This document shows positions 14,001 through 28,601 of a stretch of DNA of 64,000 nucleotides, piece after piece. The DNA comes from Gavia stellata (lineage: Eukaryota > Chordata > Aves > Gaviiformes > Gaviidae). Position numbers and translations under genes: made by a program. Location: NCBI RefSeq assembly GCF_030936135.1, contig NC_082598.1, positions 48,762,347-48,826,346 on the forward strand, read 5' to 3'. The notes under the pieces are model-generated. The model ran no database searches, was not told where the DNA came from, and saw only the letters and a program-made list of their open reading frames with translations. Each line of letters begins with the position of its first letter. The stretch's first letter is position 1.

Positions 14001-17000
14001 AAAGGGAGCATTCTAAATTTTCAAGGACTTTTTTGGAAAAGCTATTTTGGATTGCCCCATGGAGAAATTAGGAAGCAGGAGGCATACGTTACACTGCAAA
14101 CTTTCACAACACAACAGCCTAAGGGCAATGAGAGGATTTTCATACTGCTGAGGGTAAGCGGTCTGTGAGTCCTACAGTAAAATATTCCATGTCAGGAAAA
14201 TGACCTCGATCTTTGACCTCTGCGTGATTCATATCCTTTCAAGTTAATACTGAAGACAAAACATATGAAAATAAAGTTATGATGGGTGTTTAGCTGTAAA
14301 CACAGGACTGTCTGGTCAAAAACACATCTAATTTTTACTCCCTTTCATTTACCTTTGTCTTCCTGCACATAGTGTTACCACTGAGAATTAAAACCCCAGT
14401 AAGCTTCTGGATAGGTTTTCAGGCTAAAGTCAGTTTATTGAGTATTGAGGATATGTAATGAACATGAGACCCACCCTAAAACTCTCATGAAAAATTATCC
14501 TTTTAATCTTAATTATTTAACTTATAGCAATCATTTCTTAAGTGTGCTTTTAGGAACTGAAAATTTGACCAAAAGAAATATTTCTATTGATTTCCCAAAC
14601 CAGGAGACATGTTAACTTGTTTTTTTAACATTGTCTTTAAAGACTTGTCATGCCTGTATGGCAACCATGTAGGCAAAAATTTCCCGACCAATAGATATTT
14701 GATAAGCACAGCCACTGTAAATGTCAGGTTGCACATTTATAAAGAACATCATAGAAGACAAGTACTGTGTTGCTCTGCCACCCTCTGAAAAATCTCTCTG
14801 TTTTGGAAACATTAACACTTCCTTCCAAAAAATGAACTGTCCAAAACAAATTATAATTCCAGTCCATATGCTGATAAAGTTTCAGAACAAGCTGATTTAG
14901 CATTGACGAGCAAAGGCTGTGGAAAGGCAAACAGTAAGCCTGACCCTCATCTACACCAAGTCTCTTTTATGCTAATCTGGCAATGCAAAAAAGCCTTTTC
15001 TAATGTGTTATTTATATTTCCACCCATACAAAGACCTCTTTACCTTGCCAGAAGAGTACAAAGAAGCCCTGGTAAATGAAAACAAGCCCAGGATTTGTAT
15101 GTGAAGCCTGAGTCTCTCCTCTCTTCTCAGTCAATGGGATGAATTTTATAAATAATACCTATTTTCATAACAGGAAGCCCACATGTACACCTGTCTTTAC
15201 ATAATTGCTTACATTTCAATTATTATGTGATAAATAGGGTAGGACTCAACCTCCCACATGCAGACACCAACTTTGCATCTCCAGTTACAGCAACCACATG
15301 TTAAAAACCAGGCCTGGGCTCAGTATTACCCCTGGATCTCTAGGATCCATACATCAGAACTTCAAGTCTGGTCTTCCGTGTCATCACTCTAAAATACTTC
15401 ATGGCATAACATCCTGGCAGCTACCAAAAGCAATATGCATGCACCAAAGACCTCACCCAGGGCGTGTGAAGATGCTTACTTTTGTTTAAATTTCACAAGC
15501 ATTTTCTTAGTGTCCCCAGGTCTGCAAGATCTCTTGCAGAAGGCCTGCCGCAGGGAGACTTGAGCTGCCCCATCCATGTCGGGGGTCTTTGCGGCGCTGC
15601 CTTCTGCCACACAGGCACAGCCACAGTGAAGTGGACAGCCTTTGCACATGTCTAGTAAGTCAACATTATGATGGGAAAAATTTAGCCAATGCCAAGAGCT
15701 CCAGGAAGACCATATAACACTTCATTTGTGTGCTAAAAACTCAATAGGGATTTAAATGAATTAGATCCTTGTGCACAAGAGAAAGTTAACCTTTGCTGAA
15801 TAAACACTATTTATTAGTGGATCAGAATTAGATAGGATATATTTCTTACAAAGCAGTTTCATTTGAATGTGAACTAAATGACTGACATACCGTGTCTTCA
15901 AATGTTTCTTTTTCATTCAATTTGTTTCTTCTTTTTTTGTTTTATGAGTGCAGTGTTCCACCAGGGTCTTCTTTTTCCTCTGTGTAAAAAAAACAAAGAT
16001 AACTTCTAAAAACAGAAGAAATAAATCAGAACACTCAAAGTCAAGGCTCTCACTCTGGTTTGACTTGAAACAGAGAAAAAACACTACAAAGTACAGCAAA
16101 AGTTTGCCAAGTCTCTTTAATGACCCAGAAACTGATTATGATGTACTGAATTTTTCAAGTTAGTAAATCTGCCCACATACATGATAGCAAAACAAAATAT
16201 TAGGACTCTGTCACCAACGGAATTTTCTGTTCAGGATCACATGAATCCAGTAGAATAGTGCCTCCCAGGGAAATCTCTTGGTGGTTAACTGGACGAAACC
16301 AACAGGCACAAAAAGATATTATCTGGAGACACCAGTAGGTGGAATGTTTCTGTCAGCCGTGCCGCAGAGTTGTCCACGGTCACCCCTGGCCCTCAGAAAG
16401 CCTTGGCAAGACTGAAGGGCTAAAGCCAAATCTCCATCCTTGTGCCTGCCTCTTCCTCTTGCCAGTGTACCCTTGTCAGTGTCCTTGCGTCTGAAAATAA
16501 TTGTGCTCTGTCATGCTCCCTTATGGAGCAGTGGAGGACAAAGCCATGGAAGTTGCTCTCAGATGTATCATCCCTTTTTTCATTAGCACAAGGCATAATT
16601 ACGACCTTACCCAAAGCCATCTCAAGCTAGCTGATGTCTATCCATTCACTCCCCTGGGCTTTTGACCAGCGCAGGCCCAGTGTAGCATAAAACACAGTAC
16701 AATTATTTTCACACACAAGTACACTGGCAAGAGGTCACCATCATTTTAAAGATGTACATGTTGTGCCTATCAAAGCCAAAGGGTCTTAACCGTAAGAAAT
16801 GACTGAATTTGTATACACAAGGAGGAGGCTGGAAAATTAAATTACATTTGCTACATCTTTGTTTTCCAAGCTGTCCTTGCTTTCATACTCAAGTGTTTTG
16901 TGTTTCCCTCATCAGGAAGCACCACCACTTGGGAATGGCTGTGTCCTTGGGTGGACACACAATTCTTGCTGCAGCTTCTATGTGTCTCTCTGGCAAATTT

Positions 17001-20000
17001 CTGTCTTAATTGTACTTCTTTCCTAAAGAAATGTGATTTTAAGTCAATCAGGGTTTACAAATATCTCACAAGTCAAGTGAAGTCCAAGTGGGTGAAAGGC
17101 AGTTTTATTTTCCTGCTACAAATTTTCCAGTCACACCTATTTTTATGTTAGCAGGGGAAACCTCCATGATTTAATAACTACAAGCTATTTAACAAACATG
17201 AACTCAAACAAGCACTTGTAAGGAAAAAAAACAAATGCTTCACTCTGAAAGGTATGTTTTCCTTTTAAACACTTCTTCCATTAGAATAGAAACATAAATT
17301 TAACTGATTTTTACTTTTTTTTTTTAACAAAAAGTTCCCCCCCCATCCCAGATGGCTAGATGTTGACTCAGTGCAAGGAACTTGGGAGGTTATACAAACA
17401 TGAACCTAGTTTGACAATCCATTATAACTTGGCTAATGCCCCTCCGTCACCAATAATCAAGGCTCTTCTAACACTTTCATTCCTTTCTTTCTTATTTTTG
17501 CTGAGTACATTGCACTCTGCTCAGCTGAATCACCAGGATTTCTTTTCTTTCAAGAGGGCCCTTTCTTTTAAAGCCTCTTAAGGGAAAAATATTTATTTCT
17601 CAAATGAAGCCCTTGAGGGGGTTTGCTTCTTGCAGGTGAATTTGCAGAAATATTCATTTTCAGAGTGGTTTCAGGCATAGTTTTCTCTCTGCTCCCCCCT
17701 TTTCAAAGGGCAGCACTGTGCAGGGAAACAGTGCCCAGCTGCGGCACCTAACCCTGTACATCTGCCCCGCCCCAGCACTACTTGATCGAAAATCCAAAAC
17801 TGAGATTTGATCTTAACAGAGATGCCAAAGTCCTGAGTCTGCCCCATACAAAGTTCCTCAACCCTAGGTGAAAAGCTCCAAACAAAATAATCCTACTAAT
17901 TCAGACTTCCTTATCAGCTTCTTTATGAGGGCCTGAAATACCAGTTTTAAAGGGATATTGGTTTTTTTTTTTTTGTTGGTGGGGAGCACAGTGTCAGCCT
18001 GTGGGCTCAGCTTCTCCAACCACATGAATTCAGGCTCTCCCGGGGAAGCCTGGGGATCCCACCCAGGCACGCAATAGCACAGCAAACCAACAGTCCAGAC
18101 ATTGACTCATGATCTTGCGTGGACCCCCCTGGAGAAAACGTAACTCCACCTTGGCTTGTTGGCACAGGTGTCTCCGCAGAGGCTTTGGTGTAGCCACAGG
18201 CCCTGCTCTTGCCCTGCTCCCATGCAGGAAGGAGCTGTGGCTATGTGAAGGATGGGGCTCCCATGGACTGGCACCCCAGCGCCTGTCTCAGCAAAGGAGC
18301 CTGCCTGACCTGGCACACAAATCATATGCAATGCAAGGGTGACACATGTCCTGCTTCTGCCAGGCAATACATCTCCCCTGGCCGGTCTCCAAAGCGTGTC
18401 AGACCCGTGCATCTATCAGTGTGCTGCACCACATGCTGGGTTGAAGGCAGTAAAGCTTGGCAAGTTTGCATTTCCCTGCAGAGCATCGCTACTGCAGGCG
18501 GGAGCACCTCTTGGGCTGGGCGAAACATAACGAACAGGGCCCTCTGACTTCTCCTGGTTGGGGTCTCTTTGATGAAGCGAAGCAGGACTGAATAAATAAA
18601 CTCATCTTAGCCAGCCTCTGTGGGAATCCAAACATTTCTGAAGATTTTGTCGTCTGAAGTTGAGTACATAAGTGAGGGTAACATATTGAAAAGATCCTGA
18701 GGGAGGAAAGCTTTATTTAAAAGACAAGCGACTTAGGAGCTCTGAAACTTACCCCTGCCAAAGCCCTCAGACATAGGGTCTTAAATCACTTACATGCTCT
18801 CAAAGATTGGGAATTTAGGAGTTTAAAAGGGGTATCTAAGGCCTCCAGCCAGTAACCTTTAAAATTGTTATATTTGCAAAGGTTTTGAAATCTCATTCCT
18901 GCCTCCCCTCATGGAAAAGACATCCCACCCAAATGCAATAACATTAAGGCAAAAACGTCTCTAAAACACAACCACTTAAGTGAAGCGTTTTTCCATCTCT
19001 TTCGTCACTGCCACCAAAAGAAGGCACAGCCCCATGGAGGACACTCTGCAGCATGAGGTTGCTCTGGGCAGGGGGTGACAGCGCTGGAGTGGAGCTGATG
19101 GGACGAATGGTCACCTCCTGGAGACCAGTGCCACCAGCAGGTATGTGGCAGGCAGAGTGCAGCACGCCGGTGGGGCTGGGGACCATGCTCTATGGGGCTG
19201 TCGGCAGGACAGGACAATGTGGTGTGGCCCCCCATGCCGCAGCCTGCTCCTACCTGCTGGAATGAGCGTGGGGACGGAGAGCTCATCTCCCAGTGCAAAA
19301 TAACAGAGAAAAAACCTACCTGCTGAGGCAACGCTAGCGTGCCTGCCTCACCTCTGATGCCACGGAGAAGGAGAGGGGCCCAGCTTTCAACAGTGGGAGC
19401 ATCCTAAAACACTTGCAGAGCCAAAGAGTCAGGAAGCCAGGAGACATGTGGAGGGAGCCAGCGGAGAGTGCAGCATCCAATTCAGCAAATCTCTTAAGCA
19501 TGTGTTTAAATGCTTTACTAAATCGGGACCACAGGGTGTCTGCACAGATGGCCCTCACCAATCCTGGGATACCTGCTAGTATCCTATGAAGGGACAAGGA
19601 GGTGGCTCAGTCCCCTGCAAAAACAGGCAATGGCAAGTAAAGACAGCGCAGGGATGCTGGCAGAGCCTGCAGCCCTCTGTAGCAGAGATAATCTGCATCC
19701 AGAGGGATGCTCCTCAGAGCAGTTCACTTCTCTGGACAGTCACATTGAGTTATTACTATACAGTATCTTTTCTCTCTTTTCTCTTTTGCCATGGGGGTTT
19801 TCTTTTTTTTTCTTTTCCTTTTTTCCCCCCTAATGTTATTTATTTCAAGTTTCTCCACTCTTCACAGTGGAAAAGCTGTATTCTACATATGTTCTGCAGA
19901 TTATTGGACCCACCTCCCCCTCCGAGTGTTTCAACAACAATCAGTTGTTTTCTGTGCAGTGAGAGGGATTACAGCCCTGTGGTATCTCTCTGCATTCTTT

Positions 20001-21444
20001 AAAATCTTCTCTTCTCTCTGGGGAAGAATCTGTTTCTGATGTTAATGTGGTGCTACGTGTTTGTAAAGTGTTCTGATCCTGCCTGCTGTCACCACAACAT
20101 GGTGATAAATTAAGAATTTAATTTCAGTTTAATTTGCACTTGCAGATTAACAAAGGCAGAGGACAGGGCATGGAAGGACAAGAGCAACTCTAATATTTCT
20201 GCCTCACTCAGCTCACTCATCTGCATCACGGGGGGCTGTAACTGCTTTGCCCTAGTGTTGATACACAAAAAGCAAGAAACTTGAAGATTAAGAGTCAATA
20301 TTATTTTGACTCAGATATTATGGAAGGAGAGAGTTTAAGAAAGACTCCTTGGCAACAGACTTCTCATTTGTTCTAAGTTTCTCCTCTTCATTCTTAGAAC
20401 TGCAAGAAAGCACAATGTGCTGCATTTTTGAAGTGTGCCCTTAACCCCGCTGAACTGAAGGGTGGTGGATAAACAACTACTCCAGCACTTTGAGTGGATG
20501 GAAACGGCAATGTTAGTAGGCTCTCACAGAGAAGGCACGAACCTTCCCAAGGCTCTTTGACAGAGATGATCCCATTGCTGCTGAAGGCATGATGGTCTTC
20601 AGCCCACAGGGGAGCCGTGCAGGATGCAGTACCTCTAGCCATGGTCATGCTCACCCTTGCCGTATGGACAGCTGGCCTTACAGACCGTTTCAAAGGCACT
20701 GAGTCACTGTTTGCGGACTCTGCAACTCTAAGGCACCCCATTTCTCAGCCCCTTAGAAGAAAGAGACGAGGTCAGAATATGTTATAAAGAAAAGCATCAG
20801 AGCAAAGACCCCTCAGATCTTGGCAAGACAGTTTAAATTGATCGAAGTGTTAAAAATGGAGGACCCACATTTTGGCTGCAATATATAAAAATTGTGCTAG
20901 GCATCAGGAACTTTTCAAAGAGTACTAATTTATAGATGCTTTTCTAAGGAGGACAAGTGAGTATATTACTTTTCCTTTAAAGTGCAGCTGCAACAGCAAA
21001 CCACACACACTCTGTAGGTTTTATAACCTTGCTAATTTTCCCTAAGTCTTGGGAGCTATTGGTGGTAAGTATAAAGGTATTTTGTTTCAACCTAAGAAGA
21101 AAAAGAAAACTGAAAACAAAAGAATTTGTTTTCAGAACACAGCTAACAGCTGAACTAAAGAGATATCGTCTCTGATCTCCACAGAACAGCCAGTGATGCC
21201 AGGGAGACTGGTTTATACCACTTACTCTTGATTCAACTAAAGGAATTGGGTTTTGATTTTTATTCCTATTCATATCAATGGGAAAACTGGGCACATATAG
21301 CATGCAGGGACAAAATGGCAACCTAAAGGAAATGGCAGATGAACCAGTAACCCTTTTGGCTGCATGCAGAAAATCTGCAGCCGTGAGAAGAGAGATCCTG
21401 GGAGCACTGCACTGGTTGAGGTACTTACGTGAAAATGAATCAAC
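11097..21444. other. Intergenic DNA, no gene seen
   Basis: Ten kilobases without repeat families or coding sequence that I can recognise. GC rises modestly at 18100-18550 and 19000-19650, where short frames crowd on both strands without homology. A T-rich tract lies near 19800-19835. Confidence 0.65.
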
Positions 21445-21550
21445 CCCCAGCTCTGCAACACATTTCCTTGCTTTCACGTTTCCATTTGTAAAACAGGCAG
21501 ATATAAAACCCGTTCATTGGGATGTGCAAGAGGCTCAGATACTGCAGTAA
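21445..21550 (+). mobile_element. Possible MIR-like SINE fragment
   Basis: CCCCAGCTCTGCAACACATT is followed by CCATTTGTAAAACAGGCAGATA and, further on, GAGGCTCAGATACTG. This is the same order as the central and 3' part of MIR. The match is shorter and weaker than the two others. Confidence 0.4.
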
Positions 21551-24544
21551 GGAGGAGCGTGTAAGGGCTGAGACTGAAATCCTCTTCTGATCCTGTCACT
21601 GTCCAAAGTGCCAACCAGCCATTTTATTTTACGCTGCTCTTAAGGCTTTGAATGTTGCTTTTGTCCCATAGGAGAAGGAAACCAAGTTTTTCATGGCATC
21701 ATGTCAGAATAGCTCATCATTGGGGTACCAGCTTACAGCAAAGAAGACTTGAGTTCATCTTCCCATTTTACCACTTTTAGGGGAAAACTTTTGATCCCAG
21801 TCAGGAAGAACAGAGGTCTGACTGCGGGTTTGCCTAACCGCCTATGCAGGAGGGGTGGAAGCAACTTTCTCTGAAATGAAAACATTTTCTGGGGACATAA
21901 AATGAAGATCATCTGCCCAAACTCTAACCACCATCCAAATTTTTAAACCAAATATTTTAACCATGCCTTAATGTGAGGGTGGAGGGTGCAGGCTGCACAG
22001 AGAGGTTATTTGCCTATAACAGCCCAAAAATGGAACTGAAGATTTTTCTCTCTCCCAGTTCTCTGGACTTTTGTCTTTGCTCGACAGCCTACAGGAAAAA
22101 ATTCACTGTCAAACCCCTACGGAGGTCCAAAACGGTGCTTATGTTCCAAAATCGCTGGGAGAGCTCACATAATAAAATATTTGTTGGAAAGGCACCAGGA
22201 CATATTAAGTATAAAGAGGCAGCCTTAACTCTCACTTTCCATACTTTCATGAGCCTGAGTCAGAACTGTAATGTTATTTGAACTATACCTATATTTCGGA
22301 CTTAACATAAAGCATTTCTTCACCCATCCAACACCTTTTTATTTATTCCCATATGTTACCCCATATTATCTCATTAGTTACATTATTTTAGCTGCACTTA
22401 GCATGCAGGTGATATTGCCAATTCGCTACCTAGTCATAAAACTATGTATCCTCTTATTGTCATTGGAGTTTTCCAAAATATGTGCTAATTCTACCATTGC
22501 AAGATATATTTCACCAGCTGAAGAGTACATTATTAAGCATTTCATTACCATAATAAAAATGAAAATGTATGGACACAAAAACATAGATTTTTTTTAATCC
22601 TAGTCTCATTTTTGCAAAGTTATTCTAATTTTCATTTGCTTCTGATTCTATATATATCCTGATTAACAAATGTCACATGAGACACTTTAAACTAAACGGT
22701 CTGGAAACGGGAAAAGGAGTTAAGTAAGTTCATAATGGCACCCAGAGATCTGCCAAAATAGTTTCTAACCGTTCCTGACCAAGCTATAAAAATACGTGGC
22801 TAGCTATACTCACCAGCACAAAGGCAATGATATCATCAGCTTGCTAATATATCTTCCATTTTAAGGCCACCAGCGGTCAAGCAAAAGATTCAGCCTGTTG
22901 GGTTTGTTCCATAAATAGTTATTAGCCACAGCACTGAGCAGAGTGAGGAAAGAATGTTAATATCCAGGAATGAGTTTGTGTTGCAATGAAGAAGCAGCAA
23001 CAGAAGTGAAGGCTATACACTGTTTTGTCCTTACACTGAGAGATCATCCTCTGGCTCAAAGGGAAAACACTACGCGTGAAATCTGAGTCCTGGTAAAGTT
23101 CTCAAGACTTTCCTGCTTTCTACCCGGCCTTATTGCTCTGAGCCCAAGACTTTTCAGGTGAGTTTAGCATAAGAATTCAGCACACACACAAAAAAACCCA
23201 TGCATGATGAAAGTTGAGAGAGCTGTCTGGAAGTTACATAGTCATGTACTGAATTCACGTAAACTTTTACAAATAAAACTTTCTGTTTTGAAGATAGTCA
23301 GCACAGCTCATGATTCATGGTGGCTACTTCCTTTCTTAGGCACCAAAGGTGAAAGGCTTTCTGAACTTCTATATATTTCCTTGTTCTCAAACTGAGTGCT
23401 GCTGTAGCACACGTGAAAAAGGTTTCCTAATCTACAGTATTCATGCTATATTCAAAAAAGACTAGTTGATAAAAAGGACCACATAACATTGGGTGAGATG
23501 GCAAGCAATGAATTTGCTGTATTATTTCACAGAGAACGAGATTTTCTATGATGTGTCTTACTGCTGAATTTTCAATCACAACTTATTTAATAGAATTGGT
23601 GAAATAATAGGCAAAAGCAAACCACATCAGCTCCTTTGATTCATTATAGGCTGTACAGAAAAATCACACTTTGTCCCAGCCCTATGAAAAGTGACAGTGA
23701 GACTAAGCCGCAGCAACTGGATCCACCGAAGATCAAAGTAAAAATAAGAAGCAAGTATCTTGCAGTGTTGAAGTGTGGGTTTTTTCAAAATAATTTGCAA
23801 AAATAAGCCAAATGTTACTGGTCTTAAAAAAAAAATCTGAGTCCAGTCTGCCAAGTCAGTTCTGCTGAACAGTAACAGATAGGACAGGATCTTCTAGCTA
23901 GCAGCGGCTAACTTCAGGAGCTTATTTCAGCTCTAATGCACCTTTCTGAGTATGCACTATGCACTGGCATATGTATCAGCAAAGCAAGCCCAGCTGTACC
24001 CAGCACCCCTACTTCCAAACAGAAAACAAAAAGGACAACCAGCAGGGCTTATCTGCTCCTTCACCCAGAGATACGTGCCTTGCAATTAGCATGCCTATGG
24101 TTCACAGGGGGAAAAAATCCAAACAATACACAACAAACATAATTCTGCTCCCAAAACAGTGCTGCTCCAGCAGCACCACCATCTCCAGGCTCCAGTAGGT
24201 CCATTGCCAAAAGCAGACCAAAATCTTGTCCCCCAGTCTGTCACCCAGGCACAGTTTTGTGAAACCACGCATGCCAAAGCCTAAGAAAGATTGTGCAGAA
24301 AGTCGAATTGCATCTTTTCTGAGGAAGAGTTACCGGTACACTACATAGGAATACATAGCAGTAACACAAAAATCTATGCATGCCTCCTTTATATGCAAAC
24401 AAAACCAGTACAGATCTTTGTTACCAGTCCAAACCTGCACCCTTTTATGTACATCATCTTCAGCCATGCAGAGAAAGTTCAGCAATTATCCTTGAGTGAG
24501 GAAAAACATACGGTTCACACGCATTCCTTAAACCCAATGAGAAA
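21551..24544. other. Intergenic DNA, no gene seen
   Basis: AT-rich. The 108-codon frame at 22271-22597 is low-complexity hydrophobic translation of AT-rich DNA and is not credible as a gene. No repeat family is recognised. Confidence 0.7.
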
Positions 24545-24680
24545 CAGTGCTCTGCAGTGGTTACTGCACTAGGACTCAGCTGAATCAAAATCTGTATTTA
24601 ACTTTCCTATGGATAGATTGTGAGATCTTGACTACCCAGTTTCTCCCTCATTTCTGAAAACAGAGGATATGAATGCCAAC
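24545..24680 (+). mobile_element. MIR-like ancient SINE (forward orientation)
   Basis: The tRNA-like head (CAGTGGTTACTGCACTAGGA, then CTCAG) is followed at the expected distance by TGTGAGATCTTGACTACCCA, then GTTTCTCCCTCATTTCTGAAAA, then GGATAT. These are diverged versions of the core and CTGTAAAATGGGGATA part of MIR. Confidence 0.6.
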
Positions 24681-24692
24681 TATACATTGACA

Positions 24693-24735
24693 TGTATAGG
24701 AGCTGAGTGTTAAATTGAAATGTATAGGAGCTGAG
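24693..24735 (+). repeat. 28-bp direct repeat
   Basis: TGTATAGGAGCTGAG occurs at 24693 and again at 24721, with partly similar flanks (ATTGACA and ATTGAAA before each). This is a small local duplication directly after a MIR-like element. Confidence 0.85.
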
Positions 24736-26871
24736 TTGTACAGCTATTTTGTGTGTGGGATGCAAATCTTAAATGCTATTAATTCCATGACTCTAACCAC
24801 ATGTCTGCATGAACACTGACTTTCATTAACATGGTGTGGAATTATATTCAGTGTCAGGGTGTGAAAGTTTCGCAAGAACCCTAAATTACTGTAACCTATA
24901 GGTCATGCCAAAAGAGAAGAATTCATTGGCGATGCCTTCTAAATGATAATTCTTCAATTCTTATTGCAACCAATATCCAACATCTCTTGCCAGTTGTTTC
25001 ACAGCACTACATTTCTCAAAATGAAAGCTATAGCATAAAAGTCTGGTCAGGTGCAGTTCATTGGTGTAAAATATCCTGTACTGTCTGTCTGAGAATAACC
25101 TATTAGTTCTCACAATATGCTTTGATTATATAACTAACTCTATACTAATCTATTTAATGAATAAGCAAAAAATTAAGATATTGCATAGTATGTTAGTGTC
25201 AGCAGTCAAATAATTTATGATAGCTCTGCTCCACAAATGCTACAATCCAGATCTGAATGTTCCTTCAAGACAAGGTCAGCTGAAGAAATACCTCCTTTAG
25301 GAAGAAAGTGGATAATGCTGTCTTTCATCTGCTTCTGAAACTCCAGTCACCTTCTCGCTTGCATGGCATGAGAAAATAGTTCTGTGAAAGGTTGCTGTAA
25401 TATAAGAAATGAACGCTGGGAGTCTTGGAATTGTTTAAAAGCAAAATAAAAATGTAGATATCAGATTCCTCAAAGCCACAGGCTTCAGCTTAGGGCTGGT
25501 CAAAAGCCCACTAAAATTAATATGAATTTACTGATTTGCTTTAAGATCATTTCATAAGCATTGTGCATGTAATATGAGCAGAACCACATTTTGGATTCAG
25601 TGGGATATACCCCATTTCTCTTACCAGTTCCAGGAAAGGATCAGAGATATTACATGATGAATATGCTGCACTTAGGTGTGATTTTATTGTCCCTCCGTTT
25701 CTGCTGCCTTGTGGAATGTGCAGAGAAGCTGGTTTCCATGCAGAGGAGAACAATCCAAAATGAGCAGGGAGTACAAGTTAAACAGCTATTATTAAATTCA
25801 ATGTATATTCATAAGACTATTGTTTCTATCTAGTCCCTTGAATATTCTGGTTCAGCAGACGCCCCTAACATGTCATCAGTCTGCTTTTTCAGCAATCCAA
25901 ACAGAGGACATCACCACTGATGTAACTGGGTATATGTCACATAATTGTTCTGGGACAGCGTACTCTATAGATTTAGTATATGACTCTGTATGTGTTACTG
26001 GGTTATTACCAAAAAAGACATTAATCACCGTGACAGACACAAAGCAGCACTATTCACACTCGCCGAACTGAGACATCACATAGACCCATTGCTAATTAGG
26101 ATGATGACAGCAAGGAATTACATTTAAAAGGCTCTGTTTATTCCCCACTTCTTAAAATTATTCCTCTCTATCCCATCCTTTTCCTTCTCACAAATCTGGT
26201 AGTAAAACATTAGGCAGCCCCTTGTGTAATTCTACTAAACGGTTTCTTGTTAACAGACCCATAATAACGATGATAAACGAGAGAGAAGAAAGTGGTCATT
26301 AAGCTATTAGAAGCTGAATGCACACCGTTCAAGCACACCCAGCACTTATCTAGCTTTAGCTTGCTTTCCTAAGCCAGGAATACAAAATGATACAGAGCAG
26401 AAAATGTAAATCATCAATGATGTAATAGTGACCTGTGCAATACCTTGGAAGGGCTTAAGCATACATTAACATTTTCTTTACAAAAAACCCCATTGTCCTA
26501 TCCTGACATACGAACACCTGCTTACTTTCTTCATGGCTTTCCAGAATACATTAACCCTCTCTATTACTTAACACTACATAGGCCCTCATGTCTCTGTCTG
26601 AAAAGATGCAGGGATATTTTCCTGAATGTGGCTGTGCAGCCAGCAGGTTTTGACTCATGGAGGATGGGACTGAATACTAAGAAAAGTGGGGGAGGTAAAG
26701 TTCTATTTTTTAAAAAACTTGTAAGAAACATTCTACTATACTACCACTGAACTCTTGCTGGTGTTGGTAGAAGAAAAATGTAAAAAAAGGAAAAAGGCAA
26801 AAAAAAAGTGCTTCCAGAGTGATTTGTCATGGGAACCTGGTGAAATCTTGTGTAAGAAATGCACCTAGCAG
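24736..26871. other. Intergenic DNA, no gene seen
   Basis: AT-rich sequence with no recognisable repeat or coding feature before the candidate exon at 26872. Confidence 0.65.
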
Positions 26872-27097
26872 CATATAAAATTACTCTGGATGATTTCTCT
26901 TTGGCTTGCCAAAAGAGGCATGAAGATGACAAGGAACTTGACACATCCGTACCTGGAAGCTGCAGATACGGAGACCGAGCAGCGTGGGAGAGCTTGCTGG
27001 GAGACCTGAACGCCAAAGAAGAGCAGATGTGGGCAGAGCTGTCCTCAAAACCAGATGGTATCGAGAGGCAACGAGTGAACCCAGAGAAACAGCTGAG
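26872..27097 (+). other. Candidate exon of unknown gene or lncRNA
   Basis: An AG acceptor (CACCTAGCAG at 26862-26871) and a donor-like GAG|GTGAAC at 27098 flank a 226-base segment. An ORF of 80 codons (26859-27101) covers it. The translation is rich in charged residues (for example CQKRHEDDKELD and LNAKEEQMWAEL) and unlike the low-complexity frames around it. The polypyrimidine tract is weak, an in-frame TAA lies just before the ATG, and a 131-codon frame is also open on the other strand. I do not recognise any protein family. It may be chance, a lncRNA exon or a fossil. Confidence 0.2.
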
Positions 27098-28574
27098 GTG
27101 AACCTCTTTCCAGAGATAACACTTTGCCTGTCTCATTGAGTAGATTAATGAGCTGATAGGTGGTGATGATTAATTTTTTTTAAAAAGGCTTTATTGGGGA
27201 AAATTTGGAATGTTAATTTCTTTCCTGTTTACTGAAGTTTGAGGTTCGTGTGTTTGTCAAGTCATGCTTTGAAATGATCTTTTACCAAAAGTGGTTATGG
27301 TTGGGGTTTTTTTAGACAAAACATTTTGGTAACGTGCTTTGAATATGTTTCAATAACCATTTCAGAACAAACTATCACTGACATTTTCAGGAGGTCAAGT
27401 GTTGGAAAAGCCCAGCTTTTCCCACAAGTATTGTTTTACTCTGAAAGAAGCCCATGCTGGAAAGAAAACGTATTTCTTATCAAGCTTCAAAATACTCATC
27501 TGATAATTCTGGGGGTTCACTATTATTTGAGATGGTGATTCATTAGTAGAAGAAACATCTACTCAAACAGAAAGGGTATCCCACAGAAAAAAAAGTTCAT
27601 GAGTGTCAGAGGTAATTTGCAGCAGTGACTTTCTTACCTTGGTTAAATGTTCACAGGAGGAAAAGAAAAGTGACCTCTTCAGTCTTTTCGACCGAAGACA
27701 GCACCTGTGTAGAAATAAATGGCTTGTTAGCATAAATAGCATATCTTCTTAGAATAGGTAGCTGTTTCCTCATTTCTCCTCCTGTTGAAACTGGCCTTTT
27801 TGACCTGCCTACATTTTGTACCTTTGTTTTACTTACTTTCAGTGGCTGGGTAAAAAAAGAGTTACAACCTAGCTGCATCTATAATTTCATTGATGTTATT
27901 TTTACAAGTCAATATTGAATTAACTGCAGGCTGACAAAAAGACATAACAGAAGAAAAATAATTTCTCTGCCTTGAGTTAACTTAATATACAATTACAACA
28001 ATATAGTGAGAAAGAAACGGTGCTTTACAATGAAAACATTCAAATAGTTAAAATAACAATGCATAAATTTCTGCATGAGGAAACAAAAACCCTTCACAAA
28101 CAATCTTGGACCCAAGCTATGAGTACAGGGCAGATAAGTGAGAATATCCACCACCAGGACATTAATAACAAGGGAAGTTCAGTTTTAAAAGAGCCACAAG
28201 AAGAAAAACATGAATAGCTCTTAATGTTTCTCATAGCAATGAAACAGCCACTTAAATGGAAAATGAAAATCTAAAAAACAAATGGAGTGTAACTTTGATT
28301 AAGGATTTGTTTTTCCAAGACATTCATCTACGTTATACGACTGGTAGACTTCAGTCCCTGTAGTGCAACATGCTCATATTCGAGCTCAGATTTTAGGGAG
28401 TACATGATGTTTTGATTGGAAACTGGATATAAGGAGACTCCTTCAAACAATAACCAAAATAAAGACATTGACATGAGGAATTCGGCTGTGGTTTCACATG
28501 CAGCCCAGGCAGTCTGGCAGCTTGCTGACCAAGGCAGGGATGCTGCTCTCCTCCCCCCAGATTTCTCTGCTGCT

Positions 28575-28601
28575 GCCCCAGCCCCAGCCCCAGCCCCAGC
28601 C
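28575..28601 (+). repeat. GCCCCA hexamer tandem repeat (four and a half units)
   Basis: Four exact GCCCCA units and a partial fifth occur in an otherwise AT-rich region. Read as protein they give alternating Pro-Ala, which is a shadow effect. Confidence 0.9.

Noticed and set aside
20977..21477. 166-codon minus-strand ORF
   Set aside because: Hydrophobic and low-complexity patches typical of AT-rich noncoding DNA; part of it crosses a probable MIR relic.
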